DNA of 64,000 nt from Lutjanus erythropterus. Its lineage: Eukaryota > Chordata > Actinopteri > Lutjaniformes > Lutjanidae. The notes under the pieces were generated by a model, which made no database searches, was not told where the DNA came from, and was given only the letters and a program-made list of their open reading frames with translations. The DNA lies in assembly GCA_020091685.1 (NCBI GenBank), contig CM034599.1, positions 6,604,836-6,668,835 of the forward strand, given 5' to 3'. Numbering within the stretch: position 1 is the first letter of the stretch; the number at the start of each line of letters is the position of its first letter. Position numbers and translations under genes: made by a program. Shown here piece by piece: positions 11,887 to 22,800 of this stretch.

Positions 11887-14800
11887 ACGTATTATTTTCT
11901 TATTTTTAGAGTGCAGGTGCAGCATATTAGCAGACTTCCCAGCATGCATTGTGTGAGAGTTAAAACTCTCCTGGGACCCTTCTTTTTTATAGTCTCAAGA
12001 ACATATATGATAGAAAAGGCTGTGTGGCTCTAATACATTTTAAAATATGTTGCATGTTGCTTATCACAGTAATTAAAACATTGCAAACCATGATGTATTG
12101 AATTCAGTCCCTAAACTTGCGATTTAATATATTCACTGGGAGCAGTTTCACATTTTATCTTCTTTCTGTGGAGGGAAGTACTGAGTCCTCAAACTGAAAA
12201 GATGCAAAAGGAAATCAAATTTGTTTGTAGTATTCATCAGTATGACTGAGGAGCTTTACCTCTCGTAAAGGAAACATTATACATTACATTATACATGTTA
12301 TACAAAATAGTTGCTAAAAACGTGAAAACACCGGGAACAATCGAGTTCTGAATTTTGGAGTTAGACTGTTAAACTGTTGCTCACCATGTCTGTGTTCAAG
12401 ACGTTTGGGTGGACCTGAAACATGGTGACATGCCGGAGCCATGGTCCTAATGCCGCAGTTCACTTCAGTTCCAACACCCCGACACAGATGAAGAAAAAAA
12501 AACATCCTGTCACCGTTCTCTGGCTCTGGTGGCTTAAACACGTCTCGACATGTCTTATAAAGCTGCTGGACGGAGCGTCCATGTTTCATGTCGTTTTCAG
12601 GTAGTAGTGGAGTTTAACTCTGAGACAGCGGAGCGGACACACCCCCTCATGAGAGACCTAATTTTGAATATTGAGCAATTTTTTTATCAGTCAAGTTTGG
12701 CTAGGTGGTTTACACGATCTTTAATCTTATTGAACATGTTTTTCTCAGTTAATTCAATTGGTTTTACAAAACTCAAGTAATAGTTAAAGCTAATTATTTA
12801 ACCTAAATTCAGTTAACTTACGCTTGAAACATCTCAAATCTTTTTACAGTGCACATTAATAGTTTTGTGCGTGGGCTATTTACAATAAACTTTAAACTGA
12901 GTGAGCAAATTGGCATCTATAGTAAAGAATTTAAACCTTTAAATCTGTATTTTTAAAAAAATAAATAAAAAATAAAGGCACTCAAAATCAGCAACATTGT
13001 TTTTTTGTTTTTTTTTTTGCTCCATCTCACAAAATCTAAATTCCACAAAAGCGGATGGAGACGTTCTTGAGGGCCCGTCGGATTAATAAAAGAACATGAC
13101 TTGGGTACGCTTCAAAGACAATCAAGTGAGACCTAAATCTCCTGAAGTGAGATAGATGGAAGCAGCAGTAGCATATTGTGTGATCTGACATGTCCTCCGC
13201 ACACTTTAACTAGTATCATTAGAGAGCTTGACAGGGCGGGATTGGCCTGGCAAGACATGTTGGACACACTGCAGCAGATCAGAGGGAGGACAAGGGAAAT
13301 GCTTTAACACCTCTGAAACACTGAGGCGAAAACGTGACGAGGGGCTGGGAATTACTGCTGAATTAAGCACCACTTTGATTGGAAACTGATTGACCGATGG
13401 TTGGCAAAACATGAAAGAATGACCTTGAATTCTCCAAAGCGAGTATGGATTGGCACACAGCATCTCTCCCCTCTCTCCTCCCTCTCCTGCTTTTACTCTC
13501 AAATACACACACACATACACACGAGCGTGCACACGTATCAAACACACTGATAGGAACACACATCACAGGGAGAAACACATACATGGGTATCGACACACAT
13601 GAGTGCTCCATCTCTGCTTTTTCGCACTCTCTTTAGCGAGAGGAGGAGAGGAGGGGGGTGCAGGGGAAAAAAATGAACACACAGTCACGTACGACAAGCC
13701 AGAGTTGAGAGAGCAACTTCAAAGTAAGGCAGATGCAGGGACAGCACCCTCTGAATAAATTTTCTGGCCACCAGTCGATCTGCCCCCAGGCTAAGATTGT
13801 GGCTGTTCGCATCTCTCCTGACCCCTCATCAGCTTCCAGTTAAAACCAATCCCACTCTAACAAGGCAGTCATAGAGAGAAGGGAAGAAGACATAGGTAAA
13901 TATAAAGGAGGTGAAATCCACTTTTACATGTTGCAAGTGTGAGGAAATTAGTTTCCATCCAATACTTGATGCTTTGATGAATAAATCGATGTGAAAAACA
14001 CACAAAAAAAGATAGCTGAAATGTATCACTCAGTAATTATGCGTGATTCTGCTCACAAAATAATTGTTTTTCAAGCAAAGCTAAAAGCAGTCAATGATTT
14101 TGCTTTATTTTCACGCCAGCAACCATTTTGTAACAATAGGCATCCTTTTGTTTTTGAAATGGTGGCTTTCTCACTTTGGAATAAAACATTTCAGACACAC
14201 AGTATTTTTTTTTTTTTTTTGTAATTTATCACATTAGTGTTATATCTCACCGTGCTGTTACAGCTCACTGTGAACAACAGTCTGCTTACTGCATGCCAAC
14301 GGTGCTCAATAGCACCCTGCTGAAACTTATGCGTGTGTGAGAAGTGTCACTATTTAAGAGATATTCCTGTTCTGCAACTGCTTATGCATGTCATTATTAT
14401 TTTTCTGTGTTGACTTGTTTTAATATTTGATTTCTTTATTAATCATTCATGAGGCTACGGTGCATGTGCACTGAATATTTGTAATTACACCTGCTGGGAC
14501 ATGCACAGTCCATTACATCTTTGACATGTGGTGTGTTTAGAAAAAAAAATTATGTTTCGTGGTGGTTTTGGGTATAGACGAATATACTGTAGGTCAGTGT
14601 CAAAAATAAGAGTTGCATCATAAATCTGGATGAACACAATGAATGTCTTCTCTGAGCATCATTTGGAAAATGCATTCTCTTGCATTCTCCGCATACTGTT
14701 GCCTAGAAAAACAATGATATGTACCCTGAGGGCGAATATTCACCTGTGTGTGTGCAAGCAAGTGCAAACATGTGTATTTGTGTGTACAAGAAACCCACTA

Positions 14801-15130
14801 TCCATAACTAACCCGTGTGCAATTCATAGAGGATGCGGTATGCAACCGTATATGTTGCTTTTAACGGAATACAAATACACACACTGATGTGCACGCACAC
14901 ACACAAAACACCCAGGAGGAGTGAGGATCTAATGAGGCCCGTGGAGACACCGCTGAATTGTCAGTCAACCCTCAGCTTGCTGACACGCGGCCGACAACAT
15001 CAATGACTTCTTTTCTCAAACAGGGGAAGCCTGTCGAATTGCATCAGAAGTAAAGAGAAGTCTGAGGTCCATTGGACTTGGACTGAGAAAGGTGGAAAAA
15101 AGGTGTGCTAAGGAAATGCTCTGAAAGATT
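10906..15130. other. Intergenic, no gene recognised
   Basis: AT-rich 4.2 kb. It has a 26-base T run (11856-11881), T runs near 13000-13018 and 14203-14220, and short CA-rich patches (about 13500-13520). None of the short open frames shows a domain, exon structure or similarity that I recognise. Confidence 0.5.
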
Positions 15131-16489
15131 TTAAAGGAACAGTTCATCCTAAAATCAAAAATACTTTTTTTTTTTAATCTTACCTGTAGTGGTATTAGAC
15201 CGTCTAGATAGTTTTGATGTGAGCAGGATAGTTTTGGAGATATCGGCTGTGGAGATGTCTGCCTTCTCTCAAATATAATGAAGCTAGATGGCACTTGGCT
15301 TCTGGTGCACAAAATGCCAAAAAATAAATTTGAAAAGCTCAACAACAATGTCTCTTTTGCAGAAATCACAACCCGAATACTCAAGATAATCCACAGATGC
15401 TGTTGTGAGACATGTCAGGTAGGAACAATTTTCTTTCCATAGAAACTACACCCGCCAACTGTTTCACTGGGAAGAAGGAAGTGTGCATCTATTCATGGGC
15501 GAGAGGCTCATTCTCGTGACAGCGCAGGATGTTAATATTAAGATCCTGTGTCCACCAAAGTGTTTTTTTCCAGCTGAAAATGCCAACGCTCTTCTAAAAA
15601 CACTCAGCTGGGAGCGCGTTAGAGCATTTTGGAGGCCCAGCATTATTTCAGCTGTGACGTTCTGGTTGCTATGATCTGGAATATCTGCAGAAGTAACAGT
15701 TAGTTTATGTTCTGCAAGTACCTCATTTTCCAGATAGTATTTGGTCTGGTCCTTGCTCTGGATGGAGGGAAGCCTCAACCACGTAGGCAGAGAGGATGGA
15801 CCTGCTGGTCTGCGTGGGCGCATGAGATTTTGTGGGTGAGGAAACATTTCAGTGAGTACCATTGTTTGGTTCACAAGCTGAAGTTAGACGGAGCATGATT
15901 CAAGGAGTACGAGCAGGACGCAGTTTGTGGTTTGTGGACTCTTGTTCTGCGCCTCCTCCACTGTGATTGGACGGCAGAGTGAACAAGTGACAGTGATTAG
16001 CACAGTGTTTTAACCAAAGTGAAACATTTTTCAACTCTCTTAGACCAGGAAAAATAGCGCAGAATAGACGTTCAGTGCCTCATCACATAAACAGGCGACC
16101 GCCTCTGGTTTTCTGGAAACAATTCAAAAAATAGGCTGACCTCAGGAAAACAGTTTGGTAACACATCCCTTACTGGCATCTTACTCAGCTGAGCTGTAAC
16201 ATTAGCACCACTGGACTCGCTAGCACTGTGAAATGGTTGGTGGGTGTAGCTTACTAGAAAGAAAACAACAAGATCTGTGGATTATCTTGAGTAACCAGGT
16301 CATGATTCCTGGAAAGAGATGTTGCCGTTCAGTTTTTTAAATGTATTTTTTGGCGCTTTGAGCACAATAAGCTGAGTGACATGAAGTTCAATTATATTTG
16401 AGAGACGGAAAATATCTCCAAAGCTAAATATCGATACAAAAAAGAGGAATAATAGGTATGTTTGATATTGGAGTGAACTGTCCCTTTAA
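15131..16489. mobile_element. Long inverted-repeat element F, copy B (both ends intact)
   Basis: The left end ttaaaggaacagttcatcct and the right end gagtgaactgtccctttaa are inverted copies. Arms extend about 300 bp inward (15131-15440; about 16255-16489). The 0.8-kb interior encodes nothing recognisable. This is the longest copy with both ends present. The outermost TTAA at each end could be target site or element; I cannot tell. Confidence 0.8.
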
Positions 16490-17734
16490 CAGCTAACTTT
16501 TGTGTGCTATACGAGTAAAACTTTGAAACTTTGAGTGCTTCCTGAGCCAACACTGCACTTCTCTGTCATGCATGTTAAACACATCTTTGAGTCATGATTA
16601 AGATTTATGTGCAGGAACAAAGAAAAAAGCTGTGACCACTTCCCTTGTTCTTCCAGGAGTGCTTGCAAAACCGGGCCTCCAATCCTGTTCCTCAAATCAA
16701 CAAAGGGGGCATGTCCTTCAGCCGAGAGAGAAGTGAGCTGGTCTTCTAATGTCACTGGAGGCCTGGGTGTTTAGTGCTTGCTGCCTCACTCCGTCATGCC
16801 TTTATTTGTGCCATAATGGACCCTACTTATCCCAGGTGTTATTGTCTTTTTCCCAGCGTATTGTTTCAGGACACAGAGACATGCAATTTACATGGCAGTG
16901 TGTAATTATGACTTTCTCGCTGCAGCCTGGCCTGTCATTTTCACACACATGGCGGCAGTGTGGTCTCTGCTGCTCGCCTTGATAACACTAGATAAGGGGA
17001 TTCCCAGCTTATTCATGTCAAGGACCCCCCCCCCAAAAAAAAAAATAGACGCACAATAGACCACTGACCCTGGGTTTGAGATGATTTTGTCATAAGCAAT
17101 CCACTCTGAGTTTTTAATTTTACATTTGAAGTTATTCAATAAATGATCATATGATCACTATACAATTCAAAACAATCAATCAAATGTCCTACAGTAAAGG
17201 CTCCAGGGCTCCACTCTTTCAACTGTCCCAGACTTAACAACCACTGGAAGTTTTTTTTTTCATTCTACATAATAAATAAAGTTTAAAAACTTATTTTCAG
17301 TAACTTGCATCACTTCATTTATTCACACTGGTATACCGTAGAAGTTCTGCTAGCGTTTCCCTGGACTTGCATGTGAATTAAAAATTAAAATTACCCCAGG
17401 TGTTTGGCCAACATTAGTTTTTTTTTTGGATTTTGTCATTTCTTACTGTTTCTTATCTGTATCTGTGCATCACTGCAAACCTCGATGCAAATGCGAACCT
17501 GTTTCTGATGGCGTTGGGAATTTACATACACACACTTTGAACACATCTCATGGCGTGCTCAACACTTAAAACTGTTTAAAACACGATGCAAAGACAAGTC
17601 CGAGCCGTCACAACAAATTGATAGTATGTGGATATCAGGACTGAGCCTACATGTAAATGCACGGACCCTAGCAGACCCTTGCAGACATGCTTATTTCTAC
17701 TTCTGTTGTTTCAGCTTCCAAACAATGTGTTAAA
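16490..17734. other. Intergenic, nothing recognised
   Basis: Contains a C10A11 homopolymer junction at about 17024-17045. No gene seen. Confidence 0.5.
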
Positions 17735-17985
17735 AGTTAAAGCTATAAAATTATACTGCATTAAAATGTTATATATTTTGTTAAGTTGTGTATTAACAAT
17801 ATCTCAAACGTTGCCAACAATGTTCAAATGCAGAGAAATCCATAATTTGTTTAAGGTAACAGTGCATTTCCTGCTAACCACAGCTAGCTCGTTGCTAGCT
17901 GCTATATCTTCCAGGAAAACACGGCACAGGGATACGCCAGAAAGTGAGGAAGTAAGTTAGCGAGCGTGACTAAACATGATGTGAA
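17735..17985 (+). repeat. Interspersed repeat R1, copy 2
   Basis: Same family and orientation as 6015-6250. The shared core runs from ttaaaatgttatatattttg to cagaaagtgaggaagtaagt and gtgactaaacatga. Confidence 0.7.
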
Positions 17986-18883
17986 TAAACTCTCAACAGA
18001 ACCTCATTCATGAACATGATTTCTGTCATGTCAGGTAGATTTTCATCAGCTACGGTGTGTGTTTAAATGTAAAGACAACAACTCTCATGGTCCCATGCCA
18101 CTTCACAATGTCATTAAGCTACATCTTTTGTTATTGTTTTAATGTGAGAGAGACCCCTATGACAAGTTTAAAATATTCTGTTCCTTCTTTTACTGAGGAC
18201 CCCCAACCAACCACTCCAGGACCCCTGTTGGTCTGGTTGGACTAATAACAGATGTGTTGTGATACAGTGAGGGTTGATAGTAGGGGTGCTGGGTGTGTTT
18301 TTGTTCTTTATATTTAATATTTTCTTTGCTTTTTAATGTGTGTTTCATTGTTTAATGGTATTCAGAGTGCAGAGGCAAAAGACAAATTTCATTGTACAGG
18401 GAAACTTGTTTTAACTGTGCATGTGGCAATAAATGCTTTAACTATAATACTGTGACAAAATGAAATATTAATACCATGTTAATAACACATATGATAAAAT
18501 TGTGTTCTAAGATCAGTTTACAGTGTAATTCAGTGTAATTCATTTGCCAAAAAAGGAGGCAAAATGCACAATTTGTAAAGTTAAAGATGAATTTGACTGA
18601 TGAATTTTCTCTAAATATCGTGATAATATTGTAATCTGATAATAGTGACAGCCCTATATGATAGACTGCTGTTTAAGTTTTCTTCAGCTCTAATAAAACA
18701 TAATTAGGGAAACACGTATTTTGTGCTCATTTGCAGCAGGCCCACGCAGGCAACCGTGGCACAGATCGCTCCAGTTTTTATTCATAATTATAATGAACTA
18801 AATTAATTTCTCCATTCCCTTCTGTTCAAATGCCCTGTATCACTTCATGCTGGTGGCTCGAGAGTGAAGAATAGCTGATCTAC
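17986..18883. other. Region upstream of the promoter, nothing recognised
   Basis: AT-rich and without a gene or a repeat shared with the window. Distal promoter elements could lie here, but none is identifiable by eye. Confidence 0.45.
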
Positions 18884-19309
18884 ATGGTGGTGAATGAAGT
18901 GTCGGTTTTCAGTGCTAACTCCTCCCCTACGGACGGACGGGCTGCGCTTTTTCTTCCACTTGAACAACCAAGTAGTTTTCAGGGCGCATTCCCCGGCAGC
19001 AATGTGGAGGGAAAGGGCGAGCGAGTCCAGCTGAAATTTTTTACACTTTTACACCGTGTTTTTATTCCTCTTTTCTACTTTAAAAACTTTGCGTGTGTTA
19101 GGGGATAATCGTCGCTTCTGTGGGAGGAAAACGAGCGAGTTAGAAGTGAAGAAAACAGTAGACAGACCGTCTCGTGTTTTTTTTTCTTCTGTTTTTTTTC
19201 TACTCGAGCCATTGTTTTCTCACACATGGATATTAGGAGATGAAATCGGACGTGTATCTTGCTCTGCTTCTTGAGTAACCCTCTCGCTTGCTTGTTGGGC
19301 TGGTAGTTT

Positions 19310-19516
19310 ATGTGGTCCCCGGGCTCTGTAGGAGGAGGAGAAGAAGAAGAAGAGTCCCATTCCTCAGCAGCAGCAGCAGCACAACAAGGAGACACACACA
19401 CAGGGGCCACAAGTTGTCCACAAGCTGCGAAGGAGGCGAAACTTTGCCAAGTTGCTGCGCATCCGGCCGCTGACGCCAAAATACCCACCGATATTTTCAC
19501 TCTGCAGCGACTTTAA
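19310..19516 (+). other. Upstream ORF, 68 codons, in the putative 5' UTR
   Basis: ATG at 19310 opens a 68-codon frame ending 192 nt before the tcf7l1 start. Its product would be Gly/Glu/Ala-rich because it reads through the GGA/GAA and CAG triplet runs, so it is low complexity and unlike any family I know. If it lies on the mRNA it would lower initiation at 19709. Whether it is transcribed depends on an unknown start site. Confidence 0.35.
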
Positions 19517-19532
19517 ACTGTGGATTATTATC

Positions 19533-19591
19533 ATGGAGCACAGGATCAGAGGATGAAAAAGGAGTTTTGGAACATGAACACTTTCTTGTAG
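19533..19591 (+). other. Two overlapping upstream ORFs joined by ATGA
   Basis: The first uORF (19533-19556) has A at -3 and G at +4, a strong initiation context, and encodes 7 residues. Its TGA stop overlaps the ATG of a second uORF (19553-19591, 12 residues, A at -3). Both end before the main start at 19709, leaving about 117 nt for re-initiation. Because they lie closest to the main ATG they are very likely within the mRNA. A third mini-uORF, 19226-19243, lies further up. Confidence 0.5.
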
Positions 19592-19708
19592 TTAGTTCAC
19601 TCCTCCAGCGACGCATTTGGACTACTCTAATCTGATTTTTTATTTTTTTTTAAAAGCAAATTCTTGCGATTGTTTCTCGTCTCCTCGATACTTCACTGTT
19701 CTGCAAAA

Positions 19709-19885
19709 ATGCCACAGTTGAACGGAGGTGGTGGGGACGATTTGGGGGCTAATGATGAAATGATATCCTTTAAAGACGAAGGGGAGCAGGAGGAAAAGAT
19801 ATCCGAAAATGTATCGGCGGAAAGGGATTTGGATGATGTGAAATCCTCCTTAGTGAACGAGTCGGAGAGCTCGTCAGACTCAGAG
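19709..19885 (+). CDS. tcf7l1: tcf7l1 exon 1 coding part: beta-catenin-binding domain
   Basis: Encodes residues 1-59 and ends in phase 0 before gtaagg. The start ATG has A at -3 (aaaaATGcc). The frame stays open upstream to 19664, but only from a TTG and without family similarity, so 19709 is the start. Contact residues known from TCF/beta-catenin structures are present with human numbering: Asp16, Glu24 and Glu29 in the extended segment ([14 protein letters not shown]), and Asp40, Val44 and Leu48 in the following helix ([12 protein letters not shown]). The exon ends in a Ser/Asp run (SESSSDSE). The domain should therefore be competent to bind beta-catenin. The leading GGGG is short, as in TCF7L2, unlike the long glycine run I recall in mammalian TCF7L1. 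Confidence 0.96.
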
Positions 19886-22800
19886 GTAAGGACACTGAAA
19901 TATGAAAGCATAAAGAAAACAAGATTTAATGCTGCTGAAAGTTTCAATAGTTTATTCTTCCCTTGTCAGCAAGCAGAGAGGCGCCCCCAAACGAGACCCG
20001 ACTCAGAAAGTTATGAGAAAGCAAGAGACTACTTCAGTGAAGGTAAAGAAACACAGAAGTGCTTCTTATTTGTGTGCATTAAATGCTAATTGTGTGGCGT
20101 TATTTCCCTTTAATAACCCGTACTTTCTTCTTAATTCCTGCAGCACTGAGAAGGCAGCAAGATGGTGGCTTTTTTAAGAGTCCTCACTATCCTGGCTACC
20201 CGTTTCTCATGATCCCAGACCTCACCAACCCCTACCTATCCAACGGTTCACTGTCTCCGAGTGCAAGAACAGTAAGTATCCCGCTGTGGAGAGTCACACG
20301 CTTGTGTACCCTCCGCATTTTCTTCCTTTTGTCGCACTCTGCAAAAAAAAAGAAAAAAAAACTTTGGCCGTGCGTAAAAGTTCCTTGTGCACTCTCTGCC
20401 AGACCGCCATATTCCCTCCGAGTGGCCTCTCAAGGAGTACTAACTACTTCTTTGTTCTTTTTTTTTTTTTGAGGATATACATTTCTCCTTCTGCAACCCA
20501 ACTACCCTCCTCGACAGGGCTTGCGTTTGACAACTTATAATTCGGCTCAAAGTTCAGACACATTAGTCATTCTTTTGTGTTTTGAGTGATTTATGGCAGC
20601 ATGCTTGTCGAAAATACCCTGCAACACGCACACTGGGTCTTGATTATATTCTTTATAGTGCACTTAATAATCTTATGTGCTTTCACGACTAGTTTCCTTG
20701 TAGGATTTTGCAGAGTAGAGGCTTGTATTCTTCTCAAATGTAAGATTTTTAAAGTTGGACTACTCCCACTAGATTGTTTCCCTTTTCGTGTGTTTTAATG
20801 GAGACATTTCTCTGTTTTAACCATCACCTCTGTGTATTTTAGTCGTTTTGCACACATTCCCTGCAGAAATGAAAAAAAGAGCAGTTCCTGAACTCAAATC
20901 CTACAGTAACAACAATGTAATGCCTCGCTTTGACACACATGGGAGGCATTTCACTTCAGTGTCCGTGACAGCTGTTGTCCAGAGGCTTTTAAAGTCTAGA
21001 TAAGGTTGACAGTCTTAAGTAAGTGTTGTTGATGCAGAGTTTGCAATCATTCATTTACTTGTTGCATCATGTCAATTGTCAGTGAAGCTGCAAAGGGCTT
21101 TTTTTTTTAGCAGTTGTTGCACTCGTTTGTTTGCTGGTATTTTATTCTTATGTCTTCCAAATAAGCCATTAATATAATATATTACAAATGCAGATAATTA
21201 TTAGTTTTGCAACTGACGGTTTTAGTCCATAAAATGTTTAAAGAAATCACAATTTCTCAGAGCTCAGAGTGGCGTCTTGAAGTTGCTTCTTTCTCCAAAC
21301 AACAGTCCAAAACTTAGTTAGACGCCTCATTTACCGACATAATTGACAAGGGCTGCAACTGACGGTTATTTTCAATACTGAAACCACAGCAAATCGACTT
21401 TTTTCTAAAAAAAAAAAAAAAGGGGGGGGGGGGGGGGTGAAATGATTAATTGATTGTCAAAATAGCTGGTGGTTGTAATCTCTGAATCCAACCTTCTTCA
21501 GCTCTACACATGACAAAAAGAAGCAGCAAATCTTTACATTAAGAAGCCAGAAACCAGTAAATGTTTGACATTTTTGCTTGGAGAATGACTGAAATGATGA
21601 ATTAATTATGTAAATAATTGGTAACCTAATTTCTTTCACTCGACTTATTGATCAGTCGACTAATCCTCGAAGCTCTGTCACATATACAACAGGTAAATTA
21701 ATCACGGGGACCTTATAGTGAAGTGATTTCACACCAGATAGCAATGATGCAAACAAGACTAATGAAGCTACACAGTAAAGTTAATTAATAAAATCCCACT
21801 TTAAGGTAAAGAACGTGTTAGCGACAGTGAATACCGATTCTAAACAAACACACAAAGATTTGAAGCAATTCAACCAAAACTGTTTGGAATATTAAATGCA
21901 GTTTCAATGGGACTATGCAAACTTCCTTGAAATAATCCCTGCTGGAGAGCTGTGTTCCTCCCAGCCCGTCCATCCCCCAACCCATGTCACATCCCCCCAA
22001 AAAACAAGTACTTTCGTTAAGGCCTGGCAGGCATCTGACTGAAAAGGCACCCCCCCACCCCTCCCCCCTTTTTTCTGTCTCCTTTTCACTGTTCCAGGCC
22101 CACTCCCCTCGCCTCCCTCTCTACCTTCCATTCAATTAGAAAGGCGTTAGTTGACCATTGTTATTCTGAGCAGTCTTGATGGCTTCATTGGAGGTCTCCA
22201 TTGGGGCTCATTAACTAAATGGCTACTCTCCCCAGACTAGGTGATACATACCACCGTGTAGATCATCTTATCTGGTTGCTTTTGAGTTTCGTAGGAATAA
22301 CGTCAAGAGATAAACATGCTGGAATTTAAATGCATTGTAGTATTTTGTGCTTTTCTGGAAGATGGGATTTTTGCAGGAAACTTTAAAAGATGTTTTTGGT
22401 ATAATTAAGAAACAAACCTGACACTCTAAAGTAGTACTTTTTTTTCTTAGCAGTTTATTATCTAGTCTGTGCTTTGTTTTGTCTTGTGTCTGCGATATGA
22501 AAGCCTCCCACTTCCTTGTGTTTTTGTCCAGGAAAACAAAGTTGAAAATTAAAACGGCTGTTGCTTGAGGCAAAGTGGCAAACAATTGGAGAGGATTTAA
22601 AATTCAGAGGTATAATCCTTCACATTAGGGGAAAAAAAAAGAAAAAAGAATGAGGTCAATGGGACAGAGTGAGCTGACACTGTCAATCATCAGCGTGGCA
22701 GAAAACATGCAGCCAGACAATAGCTGGCATACTTAGCAGACGTCTGAAGGTCCCCCATATTGCTCATGGCTCAGTGTGAATGCAGTGGATTTTGATCGAT

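Larger units (their letters stand above)
18884..19708 (+). promoter_or_regulatory. tcf7l1: Probable promoter and 5' UTR of tcf7l1
   Basis: This stretch is more GC- and CpG-rich than the AT-rich flanks (CpG-containing runs near 18930-18950, 18980-19025, 19110-19140 and 19455-19475), as expected around a vertebrate developmental-gene start. I see no convincing TATA box, so the transcription start is not placed. It holds purine triplets (GGA/GAA, 19331-19353), a CAG run (19365-19379), and several upstream ATGs with short ORFs. The boundaries are inferred from composition and from the start codon at 19709. Confidence 0.6.

Noticed and set aside
1..18883. A neighbouring upstream gene
   Set aside because: No frame gives a recognisable protein and no exon series with consistent splice sites could be built on either strand.
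19664..19708. N-terminal extension of exon 1 (15 more codons)
   Set aside because: The frame is open but begins at TTG, and the family starts MPQL at 19709.
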